Shown one piece after another: positions 34,986 through 43,578 of a stretch of DNA of 64,000 nt. The notes under the pieces were generated by a model. It saw only the letters and a list, made by a program, of their open reading frames with translations. It was not told the origin of the DNA and searched no databases. Source of the stretch: Mycobacterium kubicae (lineage in GTDB: Bacteria; Actinomycetota; Actinomycetes; Mycobacteriales; Mycobacteriaceae); assembly GCF_015689175.1 (NCBI RefSeq), contig NZ_CP065047.1, positions 1,612,001-1,676,000 on the forward strand. Direction: 5' to 3'. The position numbers were made by a program, and so were the translations under genes. Position 1 is the stretch's first letter; every line of letters begins with the position of its first letter.

Positions 34986-37601
34986 CTATCGCGTCCGGTC
35001 GTTTTGCAGATCGGCCAGGTCGGCCGGATACCCGATGTGGACTTCAGCGAGGCAGCCTTGATCGTTCAACGTGTAGACGGACGGGGTGATATAGGCGCCC
35101 GCGCGACTGGAGATGTGTCCCAATGGGTCTGCCACCATGGGGATGTCGTCGAAGAGGGGCGACTGGGAGAACATGCGGGTACTCTGCGCTGTGGCGCCGC
35201 ATACGACGATCGCGGTCAACGGTTCTTGCCCTGAGTGCTCGATCAGCCTGCGAAGAAATTCTTCGCGTGCGTGGTCGATGGTGAGGAACGCTACCCGCGA
35301 ACCGGTTCCCCTGCGCTGCACGGGGGTCGGAGGGCAGTTGCGCGCTGGAAGGCTGACGTTCATGTAGCCACCGGTGCGTAGCGGCTTATCGATCCGGGCA
35401 AACGACGGCCGTCCTGATCGGACAAGCCGGTCGTCGAGTTCTCGGGTGAAGTCGGCAGCATCAATGGGTCCGGTGTGTGCCCACGTCAACTGCCCGTTTG
35501 GATTTAGCAGTCGCCACTGTGGTTCTGCTGTGCCGCTGGTGAGCCGTAGGCAGTCCGACCAGCTACCCAATGCGTCGTCGATGACGAAGGTGAGCGCTGA
35601 CGAGCCAGCGATCGACTCCTGCAAATCCGGAGGTGGTGCGTTTTCAGTGACTATCATCAGTACGACTAGGCTGGCATCGGTCCGCTGACTGTGGGCCAAA
35701 CCTTCCTCGACGACGGCCATTACTTCTGCACTGGACCGCGACTCGCCGGGGGCGATCGCCAGGGTGTTATGCGTCCCTCGTTCGTCGGGTATCTGTCGGA
35801 TAAGCGCCTCAGTAGAGGCTCGGCGTTCGTCGCCGTCCAACCCCCACTTGACTCGCAGATAGGGTCCTGTGCCTGAGCCGAATGGGGCTATGCCGCCAAA
35901 GCCGAACGCGTCGCAGTACACAAGGCTGGAGACAGGGGTCAGGGCGCCGGTGATGTGGTCGACGTGACGACCCCGCACCTGCAAGCACACTTGGCCCGGG
36001 CCATCGAGCCCTGGCAGGCTTCGTTCTCCCAATATCGGACGACCGAACCCAGTGAAGTCCTCGACGGGTCGTCGCAGGTCGAAGGTGCGCTTGTGGGTTG
36101 CTGATCCCGAGGGGCCGGCGCCGGCGAGATGGGATCCGGGCAGCGACCGCCACGTCCAGATATAGCTGTCGATGCGCCCTCCGGGGATCCATGAGTCGAA
36201 AGCCGTGAAACCGTCACTGGTCGGGTTCTTCTCGAATATCACTTCGGGTGGGCGTCGTGGCGTGAGTTGCACTTCACCTCGTAACACGAAGCCGTCCGCT
36301 TCAAAGGTCCCCGCATCAACACTGACGTAGGCGTTCGGGTCTAGTGCTTGCAATTGGCCGGCGAGTTGCTGACGGACCGTGGGAGAGGTGATGACATCGA
36401 GCCCGCTAGCCAGGTCGCTTAGCGCGGGGCTGAGCTTCGCTGTGATCTGCTGAGACAGCGCCTTGCGCACCGCGTTTCGCATTTTGCCGGCGTACGGCCC
36501 AGTGTAATTGACGGTCACCGCTGGTGGGCCGCTGGTGCTTGCCGAAAACCGTTGCGAGACTGGGTCGAAAGTCAACATAACCGTCTGGCTAGCCGAGAAT
36601 GTCATGTTGAGGTCGTTTATGTGCATAGAGCCGATGTTGTAGATGCCGCTTCGGTGCAGATGTGAAGCCCAGCCACGGCCCTGCGCGTCGATTCTTACGA
36701 AGCCGACACCCGAAGAAGGGGCAAGCCACTCGCTGGTGAGGGTGTCAATGCGTGCGTGGTAGTCAATGGTGAGTCCGCCGCCGATGCCAGCGTCCCCTGA
36801 AATCCGGGTGTCCTGCTGATAACCGATAAGCCCCGAGTGCTGCAGTCCATCATCGATACCGGCCATGATGGTGGCTTCGTTCACTGCGCAGGCGAAGTCG
36901 TGTTCCTGCAGAAATTGGGTGGAGATGCTGGCGAGGTCTCCCTGCGGAAGAGCCCCATTCAAGTCGACCGGGAATGCGACACACGACAGCCCCAGGTTCC
37001 TTCCTTCAGACAGGGTTCGCCAGCGACGAAATTGGGCAGCGATCCGCTGTGGCTGTGGTCGTAGCTCGCCGGCAAGCAAGCGCGTTATGTGCTTGGTCAC
37101 TTTGGCGTTCATCGCGTCGACGGCGGCGTTCCCGACAGTGCCGAGCGGTCCATTCTCGATGTAGGTGGTGCCGTCGAAAGAAACGCTGCTCCTGTCGGGT
37201 GTCAACCAAAGGTACTCCTTGGCAATCGTTTTCCAGCCCGGACAGTCTGGACTGACCGGAGCGACGCGATACTTCGCCCTGACCGTGCCGTGCACCACAT
37301 CGACCAAGGTGGCAGCGAATGGATCCTTGCGGTAACGAGCGCGGACCGCCATCTCGACCCACAAGTGGTCTGTTGCACCATCGTCGAAAAATACTCGCGG
37401 ACAGCCAATTTGGACACTGACTGAGCCGCGGTCACCGCTCCCGCTCCGGGCATTGCCGATCCGCAGGACACAGTCGTGGGCAATGCTGGGGACGGTGTTG
37501 TCGATGAATGAGTTCTGGTGCAGCGTCGCACACAGTCGATTGATGGTGCTGTCGCTGATCTGGACAACGCCGTCGAAATCGCCGGTCAGGGTGTTGGCCA
37601 T
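34986..37601 (-). CDS. Large multidomain orphan: TULIP-like N-terminus, PKD-like middle, two degenerate thioredoxin-like domains
   Basis: Product of 871 residues from ATG 37601 with GAGGTG close upstream. No signal peptide. Residues 1-430: beta-rich region starting DGVVQISDSTINRLCATLHQN, with repeated amphipathic strands and a helix near AVRKALSQQITAKLSPALSD; it resembles tubular lipid-binding (TULIP/P47) proteins, an inference. About 445-560: PKD-like, FTAFDSWIPGGRIDSYIWTW then a long Gly/Pro stretch. About 600-735: TlpA/thioredoxin-like pattern ending PQWRLLNPNGQLTWAHTGPID, but the CxxC site is replaced by APGESRSS. About 760-860: second thioredoxin-like unit, SRVAFLTIDHAREEF, DIPMVADPLGHISSRAGAYITPSVYTLNDQG, also without CxxC. 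So both redox domains look non-catalytic and may bind partners. Lower GC than flanking genes suggests an acquired module. Confidence 0.85.
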   Translation of the reverse strand: MANTLTGDFDGVVQISDSTINRLCATLHQNSFIDNTVPSIAHDCVLRIGNARSGSGDRGSVSVQIGCPRVFFDDGATDHLWVEMAVRARYRKDPFAATLVDVVHGTVRAKYRVAPVSPDCPGWKTIAKEYLWLTPDRSSVSFDGTTYIENGPLGTVGNAAVDAMNAKVTKHITRLLAGELRPQPQRIAAQFRRWRTLSEGRNLGLSCVAFPVDLNGALPQGDLASISTQFLQEHDFACAVNEATIMAGIDDGLQHSGLIGYQQDTRISGDAGIGGGLTIDYHARIDTLTSEWLAPSSGVGFVRIDAQGRGWASHLHRSGIYNIGSMHINDLNMTFSASQTVMLTFDPVSQRFSASTSGPPAVTVNYTGPYAGKMRNAVRKALSQQITAKLSPALSDLASGLDVITSPTVRQQLAGQLQALDPNAYVSVDAGTFEADGFVLRGEVQLTPRRPPEVIFEKNPTSDGFTAFDSWIPGGRIDSYIWTWRSLPGSHLAGAGPSGSATHKRTFDLRRPVEDFTGFGRPILGERSLPGLDGPGQVCLQVRGRHVDHITGALTPVSSLVYCDAFGFGGIAPFGSGTGPYLRVKWGLDGDERRASTEALIRQIPDERGTHNTLAIAPGESRSSAEVMAVVEEGLAHSQRTDASLVVLMIVTENAPPPDLQESIAGSSALTFVIDDALGSWSDCLRLTSGTAEPQWRLLNPNGQLTWAHTGPIDAADFTRELDDRLVRSGRPSFARIDKPLRTGGYMNVSLPARNCPPTPVQRRGTGSRVAFLTIDHAREEFLRRLIEHSGQEPLTAIVVCGATAQSTRMFSQSPLFDDIPMVADPLGHISSRAGAYITPSVYTLNDQGCLAEVHIGYPADLADLQNDRTR

Positions 37602-38055
37602 GTCACCTCGTATTTCTTCCTGGGGATCTATTGGGCTCGGCTAGCTGTCTTCGTCCTGAAAAGGCCTATTTCGCTGGCTTTTACCTCAGAACATTTATGA
37701 CGCGGTTCAGACGGCACCGAACGTCATGCGCTCGACTGTTTAGCGACAACCACAACGTATTGAGCAACAGATGGGGGCGGTAGGGTAGTCGACTACCTCA
37801 TCTCTTCAGCCGAGCGTGCCGAGGTGAAACGTAGCCGCCGCACTCAGCGACGATGCTCGAGTGGGTTGGCCGACTTCCGGTCCTTATTGCGGTTCTGTTC
37901 GAGTACATCCTGCGGAGCAGGGCCAGGACAGCGCTCGTTGTCGCTGTGAGGTGGGCAGAATCCCACATCATCGGATCTAGTGGCCGCTGTGACTGATGAG
38001 ACGAAAAGCCTCAGGCCTCGGTTTAACCACCGAGAATTTGGGTGAAGACATACAC
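37602..38055. other. Intergenic region with palindrome
   Basis: About 450 bases between the divergent multidomain gene and the aldehyde dehydrogenase. Holds the 14-bp palindrome at 37784-37797 and no gene that I can support. An in-frame ATG at 37996 could be an alternative start of the dehydrogenase. Confidence 0.5.
37784..37797. promoter_or_regulatory. Perfect 14-bp palindrome, possible operator
   Basis: GGTAGTC-GACTACC is a perfect palindrome without spacer. It sits 183 bases upstream of the multidomain gene start (37601) and 259 bases before the aldehyde dehydrogenase start, so it could control either gene. The centre is a SalI-type GTCGAC. Chance occurrence is low but not negligible in a GC-rich genome. 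Confidence 0.35.
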
Positions 38056-39420
38056 GTGCCTGAGACCACCGAGATAACTGTCCTTGACCCGCGCACCGGT
38101 GAGCCGGTATCCCGAGTGCCGGTCGCCAGCGAAGAACAGTGCCGACGTGCCGTGGAGCGCGCCAGCGGAGCCGCCATCGACTGGGTGCGTGTCTCGCCAG
38201 GAGAGCGGGCCGCGCGGGTCAAGGAGGCCGCCGCGTCCGTGGAAGCCGTTGCCAAGGAGCTCGCCGAGCTCATCGAACGCGAAACGGGCAAGCCGGTCGA
38301 CGATGCCCTGGGCGGCGTGCAGGCCGGCGTCGACACCCTGCGGCAGTACGCCGAACTGGGCCCGCTGCACCGCGGCCGCAGTTTGCAAGGAAACTGGGAC
38401 GCAACGGATTTGATGATCGCCGAACCGCGCGGCGTCGTCGCGGTGTTGACGCCGTGGAATGATCCCGTCGCCGTCGCCGCGGGATTGCTCGGTGCCGCGT
38501 TGGTCACCGGTAACACCGTCGTGCACAAGCCCAGCGAACGGTGCCCGGCAACCGGCAGGCGCTTCGCGGAGTTGATCGCCGCGCACCTGCCGGACGGTGT
38601 CCTCGAGATCCTCGACGGCGACGGCACTGTCGGCGCCTATCTGGCCGCGGCCGACGACGTCGCTGTCGTCGCCCACGTCGGCAGCACGGCCACCGGTCGG
38701 GAAATCGCCAAAACGTGCGCGGCGCGCGGCGCCAAGGCCATCCTGGAGAACGGCGGCAACGACGCCTTGATCGTCGACGCCGGAGTCGACCCCCGCTGGG
38801 CCGCCGAGCAAGCCGCCACCGGTGCGTTCGCCAACTCCGGGCAGATCTGTGTTTCGGTAGAACGCATCTACGTAGTCGAGACCATCGCGAGCCAGTTCAT
38901 CGAGGCACTGGTCGAACAAGCCGGCGTGTGGGCCGATCGCATCGGTCCGCTGGTCGACGAAGCTCATCGCGAACTCGTACACCGACATGTCGCCGACGCG
39001 GTGGAGAAGGGTGCGACCGTGCTGACCGGCGGCGAGCCCGGTCAAGGCGCCGGCTCCTTCTATCCACCTACCGTGCTCACCGATTGCGATCCGAACATGT
39101 TGGTGTTCAACGAAGAGACGTTCGGTCCCATAGCGCCGGTGCGGGTGGTTGCCGATTTCCCGACGGCGCTGGCCGAGGCCGCGCACGACCGGTACGGGCT
39201 GGCCGCAACCGTCCTCACGCCCGACATGGGCCACGCGCAGACGGCGTGGCGCGCCCTTCCCGCGGGGACGGTCAAGATCAACGAGGTCTTCGGCGGTGCT
39301 CCCGGCGGCGCTTCCGAGCCGCGTAAAGACAGCGGCAGCGGTTTCGGCTTCGGTCCCGAGCTGCTCGACGAGATGACCTCGGTCAAGGTGGTGCACTGGA
39401 CGGCCCCGGCGCCCGGTTGA
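38056..39420 (+). CDS. NAD(P)-dependent aldehyde dehydrogenase
   Basis: Product of 454 residues from the GTG at 38056; the open frame reaches an ATG at 37996, and which is used is uncertain. ALDH superfamily motifs: RGVVAVLTPWNDPVAVAAGLLGAALVTGNTVVHKPSERCP (NAD-binding, residues about 125-165), HVGSTATGREIAKTCA, catalytic Glu in AILENGGNDALIVD and catalytic Cys in GAFANSGQICVSVERIYV, and the late EETFGPIAPVRVV. The usual LELGG is LENGG here, an uncommon change next to the catalytic Glu. Substrate unknown; succinate-semialdehyde type is possible. It is followed 30 bases later by a tocopherol-cyclase-like gene. Confidence 0.9.
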   Translation: MPETTEITVLDPRTGEPVSRVPVASEEQCRRAVERASGAAIDWVRVSPGERAARVKEAAASVEAVAKELAELIERETGKPVDDALGGVQAGVDTLRQYAELGPLHRGRSLQGNWDATDLMIAEPRGVVAVLTPWNDPVAVAAGLLGAALVTGNTVVHKPSERCPATGRRFAELIAAHLPDGVLEILDGDGTVGAYLAAADDVAVVAHVGSTATGREIAKTCAARGAKAILENGGNDALIVDAGVDPRWAAEQAATGAFANSGQICVSVERIYVVETIASQFIEALVEQAGVWADRIGPLVDEAHRELVHRHVADAVEKGATVLTGGEPGQGAGSFYPPTVLTDCDPNMLVFNEETFGPIAPVRVVADFPTALAEAAHDRYGLAATVLTPDMGHAQTAWRALPAGTVKINEVFGGAPGGASEPRKDSGSGFGFGPELLDEMTSVKVVHWTAPAPG

Positions 39421-39450
39421 GCCCGAGCGCACCGGGGTACCAGGATTGCT

Positions 39451-40440
39451 GTGAACGTGATCGGCTCTGTTGCGCACACCGGTCAGCGGCTTGTCTCCCT
39501 ATATCGGCGCAGCGGGGCTGACCTGCCGTTCGGCGATCCGCTGCCGTCGCACGGCACCGAAATGGAGGGCTGGTTCTGGCGGCTCTCCGACCCTGCCAAC
39601 CAACGGGTGGTCGTCGCGCTGTGCAGTGCCAATCGCCACCCTGACGGCGACTGGTCGACCGCCGCCATTGCGCTACACCCGGGCGGTGTCGTGCGTTCGG
39701 CCGCCATCAACCAGGTGAGCGCCGATCGCGCTCGCTTCTCGGTGAAGGCCGAGGCGGGACCGGACCTCGTCGACGCCGACGGTGAACGACTCAGGATGGT
39801 CCTGGGCGACACAGAGGTCGATATCAAACTCACCCAGGAATGCCGGTGGCCCAAAGCGTTCGGCGGGGGCGGAGTGTTCTCGTCGGTGCCTTTCCTCAAC
39901 CAGTACTGGCACCCCTATCGACTGGGCGGCACCGCGTCGGGCACGGTGACCTGCGGCGACCAGCGATGGGACTTCACCGATGCGACGTTGTACTGCGAAC
40001 GCAACTGGGGAGCGGGCTTTCCGCTGCGGTGGTGGTGGGGGCAAGCCCACGACTTCGGCGAGTCAGACGTCTGCGTGGCGTTCTCCGGTGGCCTGCTGGA
40101 ACTGGGCCCGCTGCGCCGCGAGGTCACCGGAGTCGTTGTGCGACTGGGCAGTCGGGTGCTGCGCATCACACCGCCGGCCCTGGTGTCCTGCACACTCGGT
40201 GACCGGTCTTGGCGCATCGACGCCCGCACCCCGCGCTATCACGTAACGCTGGACGGACGCGGCGACGCCGTCGGGCCGCACGTGCTGCCGGTGCCCCTTC
40301 CGGCCGAGCGCCGTAACGTCGACACCGACTACGAGTACTTGGCGGGAAGCCTGCGCTGCACGGTCCGAGAATGGGGACGGACCATTTTCGATGGCACCTC
40401 GCAACTGGCGGGTCTGGAAATCGGGAGTCGACCGGGCTGA
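39451..40440 (+). CDS. Tocopherol cyclase-like protein
   Basis: Product of 329 residues from GTG 39451. It shows the pattern of the tocopherol cyclase family (PF14249): EMEGWFWRLSDPANQRVVVALCSANRHPDG at residues about 30-60, SVPFLNQYWHPYRLGGTASGTV, and the key YCERNWGAGFPLRWWWGQAHDFGESDVCVAFSGG segment near residues 175-210. Plant members form the chromanol ring of vitamin E. In mycobacteria there is no known tocopherol pathway, so the family fold is supported but the reaction is not; binding or cyclising an isoprenoid quinone is one possibility. Adjacent to aldehyde dehydrogenase and DUF808 gene. Confidence 0.82.
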   Translation: MNVIGSVAHTGQRLVSLYRRSGADLPFGDPLPSHGTEMEGWFWRLSDPANQRVVVALCSANRHPDGDWSTAAIALHPGGVVRSAAINQVSADRARFSVKAEAGPDLVDADGERLRMVLGDTEVDIKLTQECRWPKAFGGGGVFSSVPFLNQYWHPYRLGGTASGTVTCGDQRWDFTDATLYCERNWGAGFPLRWWWGQAHDFGESDVCVAFSGGLLELGPLRREVTGVVVRLGSRVLRITPPALVSCTLGDRSWRIDARTPRYHVTLDGRGDAVGPHVLPVPLPAERRNVDTDYEYLAGSLRCTVREWGRTIFDGTSQLAGLEIGSRPG

Positions 40441-40480
40441 TGAGGCGGACGGTAACCTCGATCGGGATGGCGGAGCGGCG

Positions 40481-41410
40481 ATGAGTGCGGGTCTGTTCGG
40501 ACTGCTGGACGATGTCGCGACCTTGGCGCGGGCAACCGCGGCCTCCGTCAGCGGCGTCGGCCCCGCAGCAGGCCGCGCCACCGCCAAAGCTGCGGGTGTG
40601 GTGATCGACGACACCGCGGTGACGCCGCAATACGTCGACGGCATCAGCGCGGAGCGCGAGCTGCCCATCATCAAGCGCATCGGCGTCGGATCGCTACGCA
40701 ACAAGCTGCTTTTCATCCTTCCCGGCGCAATGCTGCTCAGCCAGTTCGCGCCGCGGCTGCTGACTCCGATCCTGATGCTCGGGGCCATCTACCTCTGTTA
40801 CGAAGGCGCCGAGAAGCTGTGGGAGGCCATCCGCGGCCATGACGACGAGGGCCAGGCGCCGGTGACCGAGGGCCACATGGTGTCCGCGGCAATCCGCACG
40901 GACTTCATCCTGTCCGCCGAAATCATGGTGATCGCTCTCAACGAGGTGGCCGACCAGGCGTTCCTGCCGCGGCTCATCATTCTGATCATCGTCGCGTTGG
41001 TCATCACCTTCGCCGTTTACGGAGTGGTGGGCGCGATCGTCAAGATGGACGACGTGGGGTTGCGGCTCACCAAGTCGGGATCTCGACTCGGGCAGACAGT
41101 CGGACGCGGGCTGGTTGCCGGAATGCCCAAGCTGCTGTCGGTGCTCTCCGCGGTCGGAACGGCGGCCATGCTCTGGGTGGGCGGCCACATTCTGCTGGTC
41201 GGCATCGACGAGCTCGGTTGGCACGCGCCGTACCGCCTGGTGCATCACGGCGAGGAACATGCCCACCATGCCGTCGAATCCATCGGTCCGGTACTGGCCT
41301 GGATGCTCAACACCGCGGCTTCTGCAGTCGTCGGTCTCCTGGTGGGCGCATTGGTCGTCGCGATTGCGCACGTGTTGCCCTTTCGTCGGCGCCGGCACTC
41401 GACCGCCTGA
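40481..41410 (+). CDS. DUF808 (YedI-like) integral membrane protein, Rv3092c-like
   Basis: Product of 309 residues from ATG 40481 preceded by GGAG. DUF808 start MSAGLFGLLDDVATLARATAASV, then DDTAVTPQYVDGISAERELPIIKRIGVGSLRNKLLFILPGAMLLSQFAPRLLTPILMLGAIYLCYEGAEKL, the conserved core. Further membrane segments at about 130-180, 225-245 and 275-298; a GWHAPYRLVHHGEEHAHHAVE loop rich in His lies between the last two and could bind metal. Function unknown. Position and length (308) match Rv3092c as recalled. Confidence 0.9.
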   Translation: MSAGLFGLLDDVATLARATAASVSGVGPAAGRATAKAAGVVIDDTAVTPQYVDGISAERELPIIKRIGVGSLRNKLLFILPGAMLLSQFAPRLLTPILMLGAIYLCYEGAEKLWEAIRGHDDEGQAPVTEGHMVSAAIRTDFILSAEIMVIALNEVADQAFLPRLIILIIVALVITFAVYGVVGAIVKMDDVGLRLTKSGSRLGQTVGRGLVAGMPKLLSVLSAVGTAAMLWVGGHILLVGIDELGWHAPYRLVHHGEEHAHHAVESIGPVLAWMLNTAASAVVGLLVGALVVAIAHVLPFRRRRHSTA

Positions 41411-41415
41411 CGTTT

Positions 41416-43257
41416 ATGGACAGCCAATCGCGGGCACGCGGTGGCGTGCCGGCACCCGAGCTTGACCCAATCACCTCGCAACCCAGTCAGACGCCGTGTC
41501 GCACAGACGGGTTCGTGCCGCTACGCAGCTACGCGCCGATCGGTGACGGTCGTACGATCGCGTTGGTCGCCGAAGACGGTGCCATCGACTGGTTCCCCAT
41601 ACCTGATCTGAACTCCCTGCCGGTGTTCGCCGCGATGCTGGACTCGGGCAACGGCGGCCGGCTCGAATTGGTGCCCGCAGTGCCGTTTTCGTCGCACCGC
41701 CGCTACCTGCCGGCGACCAACGTCTTGGAAACCACCTTTGTCACCGAGTCGGGCCGCGCGCGGGTCAGTGACGCGCTCAATGTCGGAATCGACGGACGAC
41801 TGCCGTGGACAGAATTGGTGCGCCGCATCGAAGGCATCGACGGTGAGGTGCCGATGCGCTGGCGGGTAGCGCCCGGCACCTGCTTCAACACCGCCTCACC
41901 GTGGGCGCGGCGCACACCGCACGGCACGGTGCTGCGCGTCAAGAATCTGAACCTGGGCGTGTGTACCTCCGACGAGATGGACATCGAAGTCACCGATCAG
42001 GCCGTGTTCGGCTCGTTCACGATCGACGCCGGGTCACGCCGGGTGATCGGTGTGGTGGCCACGGACGCCGAACCGCTGATGTTGTCGTCGGTGGACGACA
42101 TCGACCGCGGCCTGGACCGTACCGTTGAGCGATGGTCGACCTGGTCGTCCCAATTTGACTGCAGCGGAACATGGCACGCCGCCGTCCACCGCAGTGTCCT
42201 ATTCCTCAGAATGCTGATCTTCAGTCCCACCGGAGCCGTGGCCGCGGCCGCGACGACCTCGTTGCCGGAACGGCTGAGTGGAGGAAAGAATTGGGACTAT
42301 CGCTACGCCTGGGTACGCGACACGGCCTACACCCTAGACGTGTTGCGGCGCTTGGGGATTCGGGAAGAGACGCATGCGGCCATCAGCTGGCTGCTGCGCA
42401 CGGTGCGCCGCCATCGCGCCGGTACCGGGGTGTTCTACCGGTTGGACGGCGAGCCGGTCGACCCGGTCGTGACGCACGAAGCGCCAGGTTGGCGTGCCAT
42501 TGGTCCGGTGGTGACCGGCAACCGAGCGCACAGCCAGCTGCAGCTGAGCATCTACGCCGATCTGTTCAACACTGTGCGCTTGTATGTCGAAGGCGGTCAC
42601 GCGCTGGACACCGACACCGGCCACCTGCTGGCCGACTTCGCCGATCAAGCCTGTGACGCCTGGCGCACCCCGGACGCCGGCATGTGGGAGCTGACGCAGC
42701 TCGAGCACTACACCAGCTCAAAGCTCGGGTGCTGGCACGCATTGCGCTGCGCGGTCGGTCTGGCCGAATTGGGGCAGATTCCCGGTGATCCGGATCGTTG
42801 GGCCAGGGAGGCTGAGCGCATTCGCGATTGGGTGGAGCGGGAATGTTGGTCCGACGAGTTGAACAGCTACGAATGGTATCCGGGCAGCGGAAAGCTGGAC
42901 GCATCCATCCTGCTGCACGCCGGGAGCGGCTATGACCGCGGCGCACGGATGTCGGCGACCATCGACGCGTTGCGCCACCACCTGGGCAGGGGACCCCTGA
43001 TGTACCGGTTCAGTGGGGCGCGCGAAGAGCAAGAGGGGGCGTTTATCGCCTGCTCGTTCTGGGCGGTGTCAGCGCTTCATCATGTCGGCCGCGACGCCGA
43101 GGCGCGCGACCTGATGGCACAGCTGGTCGAGCAGGCCAACGACGTCGGTGTGCTCGCCGAAATGATTGATACCGAAGACAACTCGTTCCTCGGCAATCTC
43201 CCGCAGGGGCTCAGCCACCTCGCCCTGATCGGCGCCGCGCTGGATCTGCACTCCTAA
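41416..43257 (+). CDS. Glycoside hydrolase family 15 protein (glucoamylase/trehalase-like)
   Basis: Product of 613 residues from ATG 41416, five bases after the DUF808 stop. N-terminal trehalase-type beta sandwich: YAPIGDGRTIALVAEDGAIDWFPIPDLNSLPVFAAMLDSGNGGRLE. Catalytic (alpha/alpha)6 part: GGKNWDYRYAWVRDTAYTLDVLRRLG near residues 290-315, DAGMWELTQLEHYTSSKLGCWHALRCAVGL near 415-445 with the general acid Glu in WEL, and REEQEGAFIACSFWAVSALHHVG near 535-558 with the base Glu. No signal peptide, so the enzyme is cytoplasmic. In mycobacteria GH15 members hydrolyse trehalose; this one is shorter than the recalled trehalase and may act on other alpha-glucosides. Confidence 0.92.
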   Translation: MDSQSRARGGVPAPELDPITSQPSQTPCRTDGFVPLRSYAPIGDGRTIALVAEDGAIDWFPIPDLNSLPVFAAMLDSGNGGRLELVPAVPFSSHRRYLPATNVLETTFVTESGRARVSDALNVGIDGRLPWTELVRRIEGIDGEVPMRWRVAPGTCFNTASPWARRTPHGTVLRVKNLNLGVCTSDEMDIEVTDQAVFGSFTIDAGSRRVIGVVATDAEPLMLSSVDDIDRGLDRTVERWSTWSSQFDCSGTWHAAVHRSVLFLRMLIFSPTGAVAAAATTSLPERLSGGKNWDYRYAWVRDTAYTLDVLRRLGIREETHAAISWLLRTVRRHRAGTGVFYRLDGEPVDPVVTHEAPGWRAIGPVVTGNRAHSQLQLSIYADLFNTVRLYVEGGHALDTDTGHLLADFADQACDAWRTPDAGMWELTQLEHYTSSKLGCWHALRCAVGLAELGQIPGDPDRWAREAERIRDWVERECWSDELNSYEWYPGSGKLDASILLHAGSGYDRGARMSATIDALRHHLGRGPLMYRFSGAREEQEGAFIACSFWAVSALHHVGRDAEARDLMAQLVEQANDVGVLAEMIDTEDNSFLGNLPQGLSHLALIGAALDLHS

Positions 43258-43334
43258 ATGTCAGTGACCTGTTTAGGTGACCCGGGCACGGGTAGGCCTG
43301 ACTGGTCAGCACATCGATATCCAAGGAGGAAATG

Positions 43335-43553
43335 ATGGCTACGGGGGAAACTGGGTTCAAAGACGTCGAATTCGACTTGATCTCATTGCAGTACCACTCG
43401 CTGAAGGCGGGCCACGACTACGGTCAGTACGTTCGTGACGCCAAGACCGCCCAACTGGACGACGTCGCTTCGTTCTTCGAGGAAGTCATGGCACAAGACT
43501 CCGAGCGTGCTCACCGCTGCCATGAGTTGCTTGCCAAGTTGCAGTCTTCCTGA
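43335..43553 (+). CDS. Small hypothetical helical protein
   Basis: Product of 72 residues. AAGGAGG (43323-43329) sits five bases before the ATG at 43335, and one base before an ATG at 43332, so I use 43335. The protein is almost all helix (FDLISLQYHSLKAGHDYGQYVRDAKTAQLDDVASFFEEVMAQDSERAHRCHELL), with Glu and His in a pattern like half a ferritin-like bundle. No known family. The excellent ribosome binding site suggests a well-expressed small protein. It stands alone between the GH15 and SelO genes. Confidence 0.8.
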   Translation: MATGETGFKDVEFDLISLQYHSLKAGHDYGQYVRDAKTAQLDDVASFFEEVMAQDSERAHRCHELLAKLQSS

Positions 43554-43578
43554 CAGGCAGCGCGACGACGGCAGGGCG

